Origin: Corynebacterium sp.
Lineage (GTDB): Bacteria > Actinomycetota > Actinomycetes > Mycobacteriales > Mycobacteriaceae
DNA: 64,000 nt
Direction of reading: 5' to 3'
Assembly: GCF_022712275.1 (NCBI RefSeq)
Contig: NZ_JALAGU010000032.1
Span: 1 to 64,000 of the forward strand
Positions 1 to 7,474 of the stretch are shown here, in pieces. Position 1 is the first letter of the stretch, and each line of letters starts with the position of its first letter. The notes beneath the pieces were generated by a model, which was not told where the DNA came from, searched no databases, and was given only the letters and a program-made list of their open reading frames with translations. Made by a program: the position numbers and the translations under genes.

Positions 1-210
1 GGGGGGGGGGGGGGGGGCGGTGCTGCCATCGGTATCAGCGGTTGTGGCCCCGGTGGTTGTGGCGGTGACGGTGTCGCGGCGGGCGGCGTAGAAAGCGAGC
101 CAGTGGGCATGACGCTGCTCCAGCCAGGCGGCGATGAGCTCGTCCTTCGAGGCGAAGTTGTTGTAGAGACTCTTGCGTGCCACCTTCGCGTGCTCGATAG
201 CCGAATCTGC
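1..210 (-). pseudogene. TetR-family regulator remnant, truncated at both ends
   Basis: Read on the minus strand, bases 204 to about 30 encode a typical second half of a TetR DNA-binding domain. The stretch ARKSLYNNFASKDELIAAWL matches the recognition helix and following turn of TetR regulators. The frame is closed upstream by TAG at 211-213, before the first helix of the domain, so roughly the first 30-35 residues are missing. The gene runs off the left edge through a Thr/Pro-rich stretch and a C-run (poly-G on the plus strand). This is a relic or a contig-end fragment, and no target can be named. The family assignment rests on the helix-turn-helix pattern only. Confidence 0.6.
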
Positions 211-256
211 CTACTTAAGTCGTCGGAGGCAAGTGGGCGGCGGTGGCCGGGGAGTG

Positions 257-325
257 CGTACACAATCGTCACGGATCCGGGAATCCGATACAACGCCGAG
301 TGCGAAAACGTGACGATTGTGTACG
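257..325. repeat. 17-bp perfect inverted repeat, 35-bp spacer
   Basis: CGTACACAATCGTCACG (257-273) is repeated exactly, as its reverse complement, at 309-325. It lies between the truncated TetR remnant and the glxR terminator. It could be the ends of a tiny mobile-element scar, an operator pair, or a long hairpin. No transposase lies near it. Confidence 0.6.
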
Positions 326-355
326 GGCTCCAGCATTACGCCTGCATGACAAAGG

Positions 356-382
356 GGGCCGACCCGGGAAACGGGTCGGCCC
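356..382 (-). terminator. glxR terminator
   Basis: An 11-bp perfect stem, GGGCCGACCCG (356-366) with CGGGTCGGCCC (372-382), has a 5-base loop. It sits 21 bases beyond the glxR stop. On the minus strand it is followed by a short T run. Confidence 0.75.
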
Positions 383-403
383 TCACAAGGGGAACGCCAG
401 GAG

Positions 404-1087
404 CTACCGGGCGCGCTTTGCCAGGCGTTCGGTGTCCGAGATCAGCACGGACTTGCCCTCCAGGCGGATCCAGCCACGGTGGGCGAACTCGGCCAGTGCC
501 TTGTTCACGGTCTCGCGGGAGGCGCCGACGAGCTGGGCGATCTCCTCCTGCGTCAGGTCGTGGTGCACGCGCAGCGCACCACCCTCCTGGACGCCGAAAC
601 GGTTCGCCAGCTGCAGCAGGGCCTTGGCGACACGGCCGGGGACGTCGGTGAAGATGAGGTCGGCCAGGGCGTTGTTGGTGCGGCGCAGACGGCGGGCCAG
701 CACGCGCAGCAGCTGCTCGGAGATCTCCGGGTGGGCCTGGATCCAGTCGTGCAGCATCTGGGAGTCCATGGTCGCGGCGGTGACCTCGGTGACACAGACC
801 GCCGCAGAGGTGCGGGGGCCCGGGTCGAAGATGGACAGCTCACCGAACATGTCGGAGGGTCCCATGATCGTCAGGAGGTTCTCACGACCGTCCGGGGCGT
901 GACGGGCCAGCTTCACCTTGCCGGAGATGATGATGAACAGCCGGTCACCGGGCTCCCCCTCGTCGAAGATGGTGGTGCCGCGGGGGAAGGTCGTCGATTC
1001 CAGCTGCTCGATCAGCGTGTTGACGGCCGCCGACTCAACACCCTGGAAGATGCCTGCACGGGATAGGATCTCGTGTACTTCGCCCAT
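404..1087 (-). CDS. glxR: cAMP-dependent global regulator GlxR (CRP/FNR family)
   Basis: The 227-residue protein is the same length as C. glutamicum GlxR. The N-terminal cyclic-nucleotide domain (about residues 10-120) carries the phosphate-binding cassette FGELSIFDPGPRTSAA. A long dimerisation helix follows, and then the winged helix-turn-helix TQEEIAQLVGASRETVNKAL near residues 178-197. In this family cAMP-bound GlxR binds TGTGA-N6-TCACA and controls carbon, respiration and many other genes. Candidate target sites in this window precede aceB and sdhC, and an adenylate cyclase gene is at 32.6-34.2 kb. The gene is divergent from nth, as crp is from the nth region in mycobacteria. Confidence 0.97.
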   Translation of the reverse strand: MGEVHEILSRAGIFQGVESAAVNTLIEQLESTTFPRGTTIFDEGEPGDRLFIIISGKVKLARHAPDGRENLLTIMGPSDMFGELSIFDPGPRTSAAVCVTEVTAATMDSQMLHDWIQAHPEISEQLLRVLARRLRRTNNALADLIFTDVPGRVAKALLQLANRFGVQEGGALRVHHDLTQEEIAQLVGASRETVNKALAEFAHRGWIRLEGKSVLISDTERLAKRAR

Positions 1088-1244
1088 TACTCGTTAGACT
1101 CCTGTAGAAGCTGCATTGCCGTTGTCGGAGGAGGTGACAGGTTGGTCACAACCAGCCGGCAGCATGGTTTACCGCACAGAATACAGTGTGTGAACGGTCA
1201 CGGGGAGACCAGGGGTGAAACTCGGACGACTAGACTGGGGCGTC

Positions 1245-1946
1245 ATGTCCGTCCCGACCCCCGAATCCCCCCTGGCACGCACGCGACGTACCCGGTGGAT
1301 CAACCGTACACTGGCCGAGGAGTACCCGGACGCACACTGCGAACTGGACTACACGACCCCGTTGGAACTGCTGGTGGCCACGGTGCTGTCGGCCCAGTGT
1401 ACGGACAAGCGCGTCAACCAGGTGACCCCGGCCCTGTTCGCCGCGTTCCCGGACGCCGCGTCCTACGCCGCCGCAGACCGGGAGACCCTCGAGGAACTGA
1501 TCCGGCCCACCGGGTTCTTCCGCAACAAGGCGTCCAACCTTATCCGGATGGGTGCCGCGATCGCCGAGGAGCATGACGGCGAGGTTCCGGGGACGCTGAC
1601 GGAGCTCGTGAAGCTGCCCGGGGTGGGACGCAAGACCGCGAACGTGGTGCTCGGCAACGCCTTCGGTGTGCCCGGTTTCCCGGTGGACACGCATGTAGGA
1701 CGCCTCGTCCGCCGTCTCGGACTGACCACGGAGACCGACCCGGTCATCGTCGAGCGGGAGATCACCGCGATGGTGGAGAAGAAGGAGTGGACAATGTTCT
1801 CCCACCGGCTCATCTTCCACGGTCGTCAGGTGTGCCACTCCCGCAGGGCAGCCTGCGGGGTCTGCGTCCTCGCCCGTCGCTGCCCGTCGGCGGGGACCGA
1901 GGGCCCGATGGACGTGGCGGACGCCGGGAAGCTGGTGACGGCGTGA
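1245..1946 (+). CDS. nth: endonuclease III (base-excision repair glycosylase/AP lyase)
   Basis: This Nth-family enzyme removes oxidised pyrimidines and cleaves at abasic sites. The helix-hairpin-helix LPGVGRKTANVVLG contains the catalytic lysine, and VDTHV contains the catalytic aspartate. The C-terminal 4Fe-4S loop is intact with spacing C-x6-C-x2-C-x5-C (CHSRRAACGVCVLARRC). A GTG at 1215 would add ten residues. I prefer ATG 1245 because a -10 box TAGACT (1231-1236) ends 8 bases before it, as in leaderless genes. The stop overlaps the start of the next gene by 4 bases, so the two are probably co-transcribed. Confidence 0.95.
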   Translation: MSVPTPESPLARTRRTRWINRTLAEEYPDAHCELDYTTPLELLVATVLSAQCTDKRVNQVTPALFAAFPDAASYAAADRETLEELIRPTGFFRNKASNLIRMGAAIAEEHDGEVPGTLTELVKLPGVGRKTANVVLGNAFGVPGFPVDTHVGRLVRRLGLTTETDPVIVEREITAMVEKKEWTMFSHRLIFHGRQVCHSRRAACGVCVLARRCPSAGTEGPMDVADAGKLVTA

Positions 1947-2617
1947 GTGACAAAGCGCGCATCGCGCTGCTCGCCGGCGCCGTGGTCGTGGGCCTGGGCG
2001 TCGCCGCTGTGCCGGTGGTGATCTCGCTGACCGGGGAGGACGCCGGGACGTCCACTCCCGAGACTTCTGCAGTGACCTCCGGAGTCGAGGAGACCGATGC
2101 CCCCGACGGTCCGGCGGACGCCACCGGTACCCGCTACACCGTCGCGGACGCCCAGCGCATCGACTGCCCGACCGGTGACGGGACTGACCCCCAGGATTCC
2201 GAACTCTCGGATGTCGTCCTGCCGTGCCTCACCGACGGTGGCAGCACCGCGGAGACCTCGATGGCACAGGCCCTGGCCGGCAAGCCCACGCTGGTCAATG
2301 TGTGGGCATGGTGGTGCCAGCCCTGCCGGGCGGAACTGCCCGTGCTCACCGAGGCCGCGGAGAAGCACCCGGAGTGGAATATCGTCGGCGTCCACGCCAA
2401 CGGTCAGGGGCAGGCCGGCGCGGACCTGCTGGCGGATCTGGACGCCCGACTGCCGGCGTTCCAGGACAGCGACGGGGCCTTCGCGGTAGCCGCCGAACTG
2501 CCCTCGGTCATCCCGGTCTCGGTGATCTACCGGGCGGACGGGAGCCGGGCGTCCTTCCACCCCGGGGAGATCACCTCGGTGGAGCAGCTCGAGGAACTTA
2601 TGGGTGCCGCGGTCTGA
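1943..2617 (+). CDS. membrane-anchored TlpA-like thioredoxin
   Basis: A single N-terminal membrane segment (about residues 7-30, ALLAGAVVVGLGVAAVPVVI) is followed by a Ser/Thr-rich linker and a TlpA/ResA-type thioredoxin fold. The active site is WWCQPC. Proteins of this class work outside the membrane, reducing or isomerising disulfides. The start is GTG 1943, overlapping the nth stop (GTGA), and the length is 224 residues. The order nth - thioredoxin - Nudix - protease matches Rv3674c-Rv3671c of M. tuberculosis. The substrate is unknown. Confidence 0.88.
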   Translation: MSDKARIALLAGAVVVGLGVAAVPVVISLTGEDAGTSTPETSAVTSGVEETDAPDGPADATGTRYTVADAQRIDCPTGDGTDPQDSELSDVVLPCLTDGGSTAETSMAQALAGKPTLVNVWAWWCQPCRAELPVLTEAAEKHPEWNIVGVHANGQGQAGADLLADLDARLPAFQDSDGAFAVAAELPSVIPVSVIYRADGSRASFHPGEITSVEQLEELMGAAV

Positions 2618-2637
2618 CCCGCTAGACTGGCGGCTCC

Positions 2638-3435
2638 ATGACTTCCACACGAGACGCGCTCCACCACAACTCCGGCGTGTCCCTCGGCGACTGGCTCGCT
2701 GAGGGGCGACGTCAGCCGGAGCTGCCCACATCCATGCCGGACTGGCTCGAACCCCTGGTTGACCGGGTGCGGCGTCCGGAGACGGACGTCCGTATCCACG
2801 GGATGAACCGCACGGTGCCGGAGCTCGGCCCGGACGGGACGCCGCCACGTCCGTCCGCGGTGCTGGTGCTGCTCGGTGAGGAGCAGGGTCAGGATCCGAC
2901 GCTGATGCTGACCCACCGCACACCGACGCTGCGCAGCCATTCCGGGCAGATCGCCTTCCCCGGCGGTCACCGCGAGCCCACCGACGCCGACCCCGTCGCC
3001 ACCGCGCTGCGTGAGGCGACCGAGGAGACCGGTCTGGACGCTGCTGGGGTGGACCCGCTGGCGGTGATGGACCCGCTGTACATCGACCGGACGAACCACG
3101 CCGTGATCCCGGTGCTGGGCTACTGGCGTAGGCCGGTGCCTGTCGCGCCGATGACCGCGGAGAGCGACTGGGTGCGCAATGTGCCCGTCGCGGAGCTGGT
3201 CGACCCGGAGCGGCGGATGCATCTGGGCCTGCCCGGGGCGGACGTGTGGAAGTCCCCGGCGTTCGACGTCGACGGTTACCTGCTGTGGGGCTTCACCGGT
3301 GCGGTGGTCGACGGGCTGCTGAAGCTCGGCGGCTGGGAGCAGCCGTGGACGGAGACCGCTCCGGTGCTGGACCTGTTCGACGCGATCGCGAATTCCCGGA
3401 ACGGTGAGAATCTGACCCCGGAGGATCTCCGGTGA
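2638..3435 (+). CDS. Nudix hydrolase, CoA-pyrophosphatase type
   Basis: The Nudix box is visible as GGHREPTDADPVATALREAT continuing into EETGL, with the REATEE metal-binding core. The spacing before REA is that of the coenzyme-A diphosphatase branch (NudL-like), which hydrolyses CoA and its derivatives. That substrate is a family inference. The length is 265 residues. A -10 box TAGACT (2623-2628) ends 9 bases before ATG 2638, so the gene may have its own leaderless promoter even though it follows the thioredoxin gene closely. Its stop overlaps the next GTG by 4 bases. Confidence 0.85.
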   Translation: MTSTRDALHHNSGVSLGDWLAEGRRQPELPTSMPDWLEPLVDRVRRPETDVRIHGMNRTVPELGPDGTPPRPSAVLVLLGEEQGQDPTLMLTHRTPTLRSHSGQIAFPGGHREPTDADPVATALREATEETGLDAAGVDPLAVMDPLYIDRTNHAVIPVLGYWRRPVPVAPMTAESDWVRNVPVAELVDPERRMHLGLPGADVWKSPAFDVDGYLLWGFTGAVVDGLLKLGGWEQPWTETAPVLDLFDAIANSRNGENLTPEDLR

Positions 3436-4640
3436 CGGGCTCCGCGATCGTCGACTGCATCATCGCCCTGGCCGCAGTCGGCGCGCTGTTCACCGGGTGG
3501 CGGCAGGGCGGCTTCTCCGCTGTGCTGTCGCTCGTCGGTGTGCTCGGTGGCGGCTGGGCGGCCCTGGAACTGCTGCCGCATGCCCTGGACCTGGTCAATG
3601 ACGATTCGGCCCGCTTCTTCGTCGCGATCATCGTGGTGGCCGGTGGCGTGGTGCTGGGCTACTCGCTGGGCTCCTGGGTGGGGCTGAAGCTGCGTGACGG
3701 AATCAGGACGCGGTCGCTGCTGCGTGCGGACTCAGCGGTGGGCTCGGTGGTGCAGGTCGTCACGACTCTGCTGGTGATCTGGATGGTGGTTGTGCCGGTG
3801 ACCGGCAACAACTCCGGTGACCTGGGCGCTTCGGTACGCGGGTCGAAGATTCTTCGCGGGGTCAGTGACATCGCCCCGGAGTGGCTGCAGGCACTGCCGA
3901 ACCGGACCTCGACACTGTTCACCGACTCCGGGTTCCCCGCGGTCACGGACCCCTTCGACGACGTTCCCGTCGTCGAGGTGGGGGAGCCGGACGTGGGGCT
4001 GGCGGCGTCCCCTGAGGTGGCGGCGACGAAGCCGTCGGTCGTGCGGGTCGTGGGTCAGGCGGAGCAGTGCGGGAAGATTCTGCAGGGTTCCGGGTTCCTG
4101 GTCGACGACGAGACCGTGATGACGAATGCGCACGTGGTCGCCGGTACCGACGTGGTCGGCATCGAGACCGTCAACGGCGAGTTCGACGCGCAGGTGGTCT
4201 ACTACAACCCGCAGGAGGACGTGGCGCTGCTGCGGGTCCCCGGGAATACGGGTCTGACGCCGCTGAACTGGGCTGACAGGGTCGCCGCCCCCAATGATGA
4301 CGCTGTGGTGATGGGCTACCCGCTGGGCGGGCCGTTCGAGGCGACGCCGGCGCGGGTGCGGGACCTGTTCACCGTGTCCGGTCCTGACATCTACGCCGAT
4401 TCGCGGGTTGACCGGGAGGCGTACACGCTGCGTGGCACGGTGGTGCAGGGCAACTCCGGTGGCCCTGTGATCAATGCCGCCGGTGAGGTCATCGGCCTGG
4501 TCTTCGGTGCCGCGGTGGGGGACTCGGAGACCGGCTACGCCCTGTCGAAGGCCGAGGTGCTGGAACATGTCGGGCAGCCCGGCGGGTATGACGCGGACTA
4601 TGTGGACACGGTGGACACGCGTTCCTGCGTGGCGGGGTAG
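3432..4640 (+). CDS. membrane serine protease, MarP-like (CvpA-type membrane domain plus trypsin-like domain)
   Basis: About 110 N-terminal residues form several hydrophobic segments of the CvpA/colicin-V-production type. A periplasmic chymotrypsin-fold protease follows. The catalytic triad is visible as His in TNAHVV, Asp in EDVALL and Ser in GNSGGPV. In M. tuberculosis the equivalent Rv3671c (MarP) protects against acid and oxidative stress by cleaving a cell-wall hydrolase. The same role here is inferred from domain order and synteny. Length is 402 residues. The GTG start overlaps the Nudix stop. Confidence 0.9.
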   Translation: MTGSAIVDCIIALAAVGALFTGWRQGGFSAVLSLVGVLGGGWAALELLPHALDLVNDDSARFFVAIIVVAGGVVLGYSLGSWVGLKLRDGIRTRSLLRADSAVGSVVQVVTTLLVIWMVVVPVTGNNSGDLGASVRGSKILRGVSDIAPEWLQALPNRTSTLFTDSGFPAVTDPFDDVPVVEVGEPDVGLAASPEVAATKPSVVRVVGQAEQCGKILQGSGFLVDDETVMTNAHVVAGTDVVGIETVNGEFDAQVVYYNPQEDVALLRVPGNTGLTPLNWADRVAAPNDDAVVMGYPLGGPFEATPARVRDLFTVSGPDIYADSRVDREAYTLRGTVVQGNSGGPVINAAGEVIGLVFGAAVGDSETGYALSKAEVLEHVGQPGGYDADYVDTVDTRSCVAG

Positions 4641-4700
4641 GGGCTCTACCTGGCGCGGCAGGGGAGCACTACGTGGCGGAACAGGATGATGGGGGCGGGT

Positions 4701-4790
4701 GGCAGTGCTCAGTGCACAGCGGCATCCGCTCCTGTCGCCTCGGATGGCCTGGGCGACAGGAGCGGATGCCGCTGCGCAGGATGGGATGCC
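4701..4790 (+). repeat. 90-bp palindromic repeat, copy 1
   Basis: This copy has the best stem of the family. Bases 4719-4739 pair perfectly (21 bp) with 4752-4772, and the stem extends to 27 bp (4713-4739 with 4752-4778) with one mismatch. The loop is 12 bases. It begins GGCAGTGC and ends GGGATGCC, as copies 2 and 3 do. It lies just past the 3' end of the protease gene and could also act as a terminator. The other copies are at 19132, 20513 and 35812. Confidence 0.9.
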
Positions 4791-4820
4791 GACCTCGGGA
4801 AGCGTTGGTCGCCTCGCCTA

Positions 4821-5036
4821 TCAATGCACGTCGGGGGACGCCGGGAGTGCGTCCCGTTCACGATGTCGCCGTCCGACGACTTCTCCATCGTCGTCGCTTG
4901 ACGACAAGAGTTGGATCCGCGCCGCACGGAGACAGTTGTCGTCCACCGTCCTGACCATCCGGCCCCAGCACTGCGCGACGGTGCTGCGCGACACATGGGC
5001 CTTGTCTGCCAGCGCCTGCTGGGTCAGGCGTGCGAG
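4821..5036 (-). pseudogene. XRE-type helix-turn-helix remnant
   Basis: The minus-strand frame 5036 to 4821 begins LARLTQQALADKAHVSRSTV, the pattern of a Cro/CI-type helix-turn-helix (Leu-Thr-Gln-Gln-x-Leu-Ala ... Val-Ser-Arg-Ser-Thr). A TGA lies immediately upstream in frame and no start codon is present. After about 40 residues the sequence loses any recognisable pattern. I read it as the surviving DNA-binding part of a lost regulator. Chance resemblance cannot be excluded. Confidence 0.4.
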
Positions 5037-5131
5037 TCACCGGCGTCGTGTCTCTGATCAGCTACAGAAGGAAGACGTCTGTCGCTGGTCGGACACACAG
5101 GTGGACAAGGGACTGTCCGGGGCCGGCAGGC

Positions 5132-6028
5132 TCACTCAACGCCGAGGATGATCCGCGCGACGGCCGCCGGATCCTCGATGTGGGGGAAGTGTCCCACACC
5201 GTAGAGCACCTCGGTGCGGGAGCCCTTGCCGCCACGGGCGGCGGACCGCTTCGCGATCTTCGCATTGTAGGAGCGGTCCATCGAACCGTCGACACACACC
5301 ACAGGTGCGGCGGTGTGGTTCGGCAGGGAGCGGTCGAAGTGCCCGCCCTCGGGGCGGAACCGGCTGCGCACCGTCCACCGCCGGTACTCGCACGACAGGT
5401 GGGCGACCTTGTCGACCTGCATCGCCTCACGGCGCAGCTCGGCGTGGCGGGCGCAGGTCTCCGTGTCGCGGAAGCCCGGGGCGGCGCTGTAGCGGAAGGT
5501 CTTGACGGCCTTCTCCGCGTTGTTGCGCAGCAGACGGTGCTCCGGCCAGCGCGGCAGTTGGGCGAACATCGAGGACCGCAGTCGCGGCCACTGGGAGACC
5601 GGATGCAGCAGCACTGACCGGGCCACCACCCGCGGGTGGGCGGACGCCAGGGTCACCAGACCCCGGACCCGCTCCGGTTCGTGGGCGGCCATGGTCCAGC
5701 CGATCAGACCGCCTTCACCGTGGCCGACGACGAGGGCGTCCATGTGGCCGAGGCCGCGGATGACCCCGCACATGTCGGAGGCGGCAGTGGTCAGGTCGTA
5801 GCCGCGGGGAGTCTTGTCCGACTTCCCGTAGCCGCGCAGGTCCACGGCGGCGAGGCGCACCGGGGCGGCGTCCAGCTCGGGCATCAGCTCGGTCCAGTCG
5901 AACCAGCCGCCACCGAAGCCGTGGATCAGCAGGACCAGTGGCGCGGTACGCGGGCCGGTGACGGCGACATGCAGACGAATGCCCCGGGTGTGCACATAGA
6001 TGTGCTCCGGGGCGGAGGAGGAGTTCAC
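5132..6028 (-). CDS. alpha/beta hydrolase (EphE-like position), atypical nucleophile motif
   Basis: The 298-residue alpha/beta-hydrolase fold has the oxyanion motif LLIHGFGGGW near residue 32 and a C-terminal catalytic histidine in GVGHFPHIEDP. The nucleophile elbow reads VGHGEGGLIGW, with glycine where hydrolases have Ser and epoxide hydrolases have Asp. The same genomic position in M. tuberculosis holds EphE (Rv3670), annotated as an epoxide hydrolase. Here that activity is doubtful. It lies 16 bases after the holin-like gene on the same strand, so the two form an operon. The start is GTG 6028 and no clear ribosome-binding site is seen. Confidence 0.8.
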   Translation of the reverse strand: MNSSSAPEHIYVHTRGIRLHVAVTGPRTAPLVLLIHGFGGGWFDWTELMPELDAAPVRLAAVDLRGYGKSDKTPRGYDLTTAASDMCGVIRGLGHMDALVVGHGEGGLIGWTMAAHEPERVRGLVTLASAHPRVVARSVLLHPVSQWPRLRSSMFAQLPRWPEHRLLRNNAEKAVKTFRYSAAPGFRDTETCARHAELRREAMQVDKVAHLSCEYRRWTVRSRFRPEGGHFDRSLPNHTAAPVVCVDGSMDRSYNAKIAKRSAARGGKGSRTEVLYGVGHFPHIEDPAAVARIILGVE

Positions 6029-6044
6029 GGAAGGGGTCCGGCGT

Positions 6045-6554
6045 CTAGGTGAACATGCCGGCGTCGTCCGAGGAGGAGGCCGAGGAGCCGGAGCTCGGAA
6101 TCACGGTCTTGAGCTTGCCGACCGAGTCGATCGTCGCTTCGGGCTTCTTCACACCCTTGATGAACTTCACCGCCACGAGCGCCAGAACGACGACGAGGAC
6201 GAACATGATGAGGAAGACCACGAGGAAGGCGACCCAGCGCGGCATCCAGTTGTCGAGGAGCTCAGCGAGGAAGAAGAAGAAGAAAAAGGAGCTGTAGGCG
6301 AGGATGACGCCCGCGCCACCCAGCAGACCTGCAGCGATGCCTGCCTTCTTCGCCGAACCTGCGATCTCGGTCTTGGCCAGCTCGGTCTCCGAGCGGATCA
6401 GGGACGAGACCTGGGTGGAGGCGTCCCGCACGAGCTCACCGATGCCGGGGGTGCGGCCGGCGGCGGCGTCCTCCAGCGGGATGTTACTGACCTGCGGGGT
6501 GAAGCTCTCGGCGTCGCTGAAGAAGCCGTTGTCCTTCTGGGTGTCCTTGCTCAC
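6045..6554 (-). CDS. actinobacterial holin-X-like membrane protein
   Basis: The protein has a soluble N-terminal part with a short amphipathic segment (DASTQVSSLIRSETELAKTE), two hydrophobic segments and a Ser/Asp-rich tail. This is the pattern of the phage-holin superfamily III proteins of Actinobacteria, which are chromosomal and of unclear function. The start is GTG 6554, because AGGGAG precedes it at good distance. An ATG at 6602 would add 16 residues. Length is 169 residues. The first membrane segment contains six consecutive phenylalanines (SSFFFFFFLAELL) encoded by a purine-rich repeat on the plus strand near 6265-6290. Confidence 0.75.
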   Translation of the reverse strand: MSKDTQKDNGFFSDAESFTPQVSNIPLEDAAAGRTPGIGELVRDASTQVSSLIRSETELAKTEIAGSAKKAGIAAGLLGGAGVILAYSSFFFFFFLAELLDNWMPRWVAFLVVFLIMFVLVVVLALVAVKFIKGVKKPEATIDSVGKLKTVIPSSGSSASSSDDAGMFT

Positions 6555-6691
6555 TGCGTGTTCTCCCTGTCCGTACGTGTTGACTGTGGGCCATTCTGCC
6601 ATGCCTGGGCGGCTCCGGTGGGAGAACCCCGGGCGAAGTGGGGTTCAGTCGGGGGAAGACCGTCAGGTGTCCCCGGTACTCTCCGTGGTTA

Positions 6692-7350
6692 TCACGGAAC
6701 CGGTTGCAGCTGCGAGATTCCCTGAACCCTGGATCGTGCCTCCAGCTCATGGGATGCCTCCGCGGATAGCGACCGCACCAGGTTGAGGGCGTCCCTGTAC
6801 CTGATCTATGTGGCTGATCCGGAGCAGATGTTCGTGATGGCTCACCCGGTTTCTCAGGCGGCGAAGTCGTTCGAGGGCTTCGGCAACGGCGTATCCGGGA
6901 GCGACCTCGTCTGGTACGGGGTGGGGCCGTGCTACCGCTGATGCTCTCCACAGTCGTGTTCCCGCCACGTGCTCAGCGTGGGGGAAGGCTCTCGTCAGAG
7001 CATTCATCCAGAGATGCTCGTTGCGGGGGAGGCAGGAAGACAGTCGATGCGTCCTCGAATCCGGTGTCGGGGGCTCATGGGGGGGAGCAGGTGCACCAGA
7101 TTTCCCCAGGTAAGCAGTGAAACCAGATCGTCATGACTGACAGGAATTCCGTGCCGGGGATGATCGCCGAATGTGGGATCCGCTTTTCCCCGTGCGGCAG
7201 CACTCCATACCATGCCGATGCCATGGTGACCTGCCACGAGTAGAGCGCGCTGATGGCGGCGTGACCCGGCTCGACGTTGCCTGCGGCGCGTCAGAACTCC
7301 CGGTACGGTTCCAGTCGGGCAGCAGCCGCCATCCCCACGAATCCCTGCAT
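6692..7350 (-). pseudogene. decayed Abi-like (abortive-infection, HEPN-type) protein gene
   Basis: A start codon at 7350 with an excellent ribosome-binding site (GGGGAGGAAAC) opens MQGFVGMAAAARLEPYREF and then hits an in-frame TGA. The rest of a typical Abi-like protein follows in shifting frames: ISALYSWQVTMASAWYGVL, then DDLVSLLTWGNLVHLLPP, then LPRNEHLWMNALTRAFPHAE, then the hallmark RRLRNRVSHHEHLL, then YRDALNLVRSLSAEASHELE ending at TGA 6692. Order, spacing and total length (about 219 codons) fit one gene broken by one stop and at least three frameshifts. The Rx4-6H-type RNVSHHE motif is the putative RNase centre of HEPN proteins. It lies between the serB and holin-like genes, a backbone junction. 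Confidence 0.65.
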
Positions 7351-7365
7351 GTTTCCTCCCCGTAT

Positions 7366-7396
7366 GCGGGAAGCCCCGGTTTCCCGGGGCTTCCGC
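7366..7396. terminator. bidirectional terminator hairpin
   Basis: GCGGGAAGCCCCGG (7366-7379) pairs with CCGGGGCTTCCGC (7384-7396) around a TTTC loop, with one bulged base. It lies between the serB-like gene and the start of the decayed Abi-like gene, both on the minus strand. Confidence 0.75.
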
Positions 7397-7474
7397 CTGG
7401 TAGCGACTGGTCCTGCCAGCATGTTTTACGCCTCTGGATCTACCGGAAGGCTCTGACCGGTACAGGGGCCCACC

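Larger units (their letters stand above)
4641..5131. other. 491-bp non-coding stretch with a repeat and a gene relic
   Basis: This space lies between the convergent protease and hydrolase genes. It holds the first 90-bp palindromic repeat (4701-4790) and a decayed helix-turn-helix coding fragment (4821-5036). I see no intact gene. In the conserved mycobacterial order the two flanking genes are adjacent, so the contents look acquired. Confidence 0.6.

Noticed and set aside
1186..1202. Possible GlxR autoregulation site TGTGAACGGTCACG upstream of glxR
   Set aside because: The arms TGTGA and TCACG are separated by 4 bases, not 6, and a second candidate near 1135 (GTGA ... TCAC) has 8. Neither fits the known spacing.
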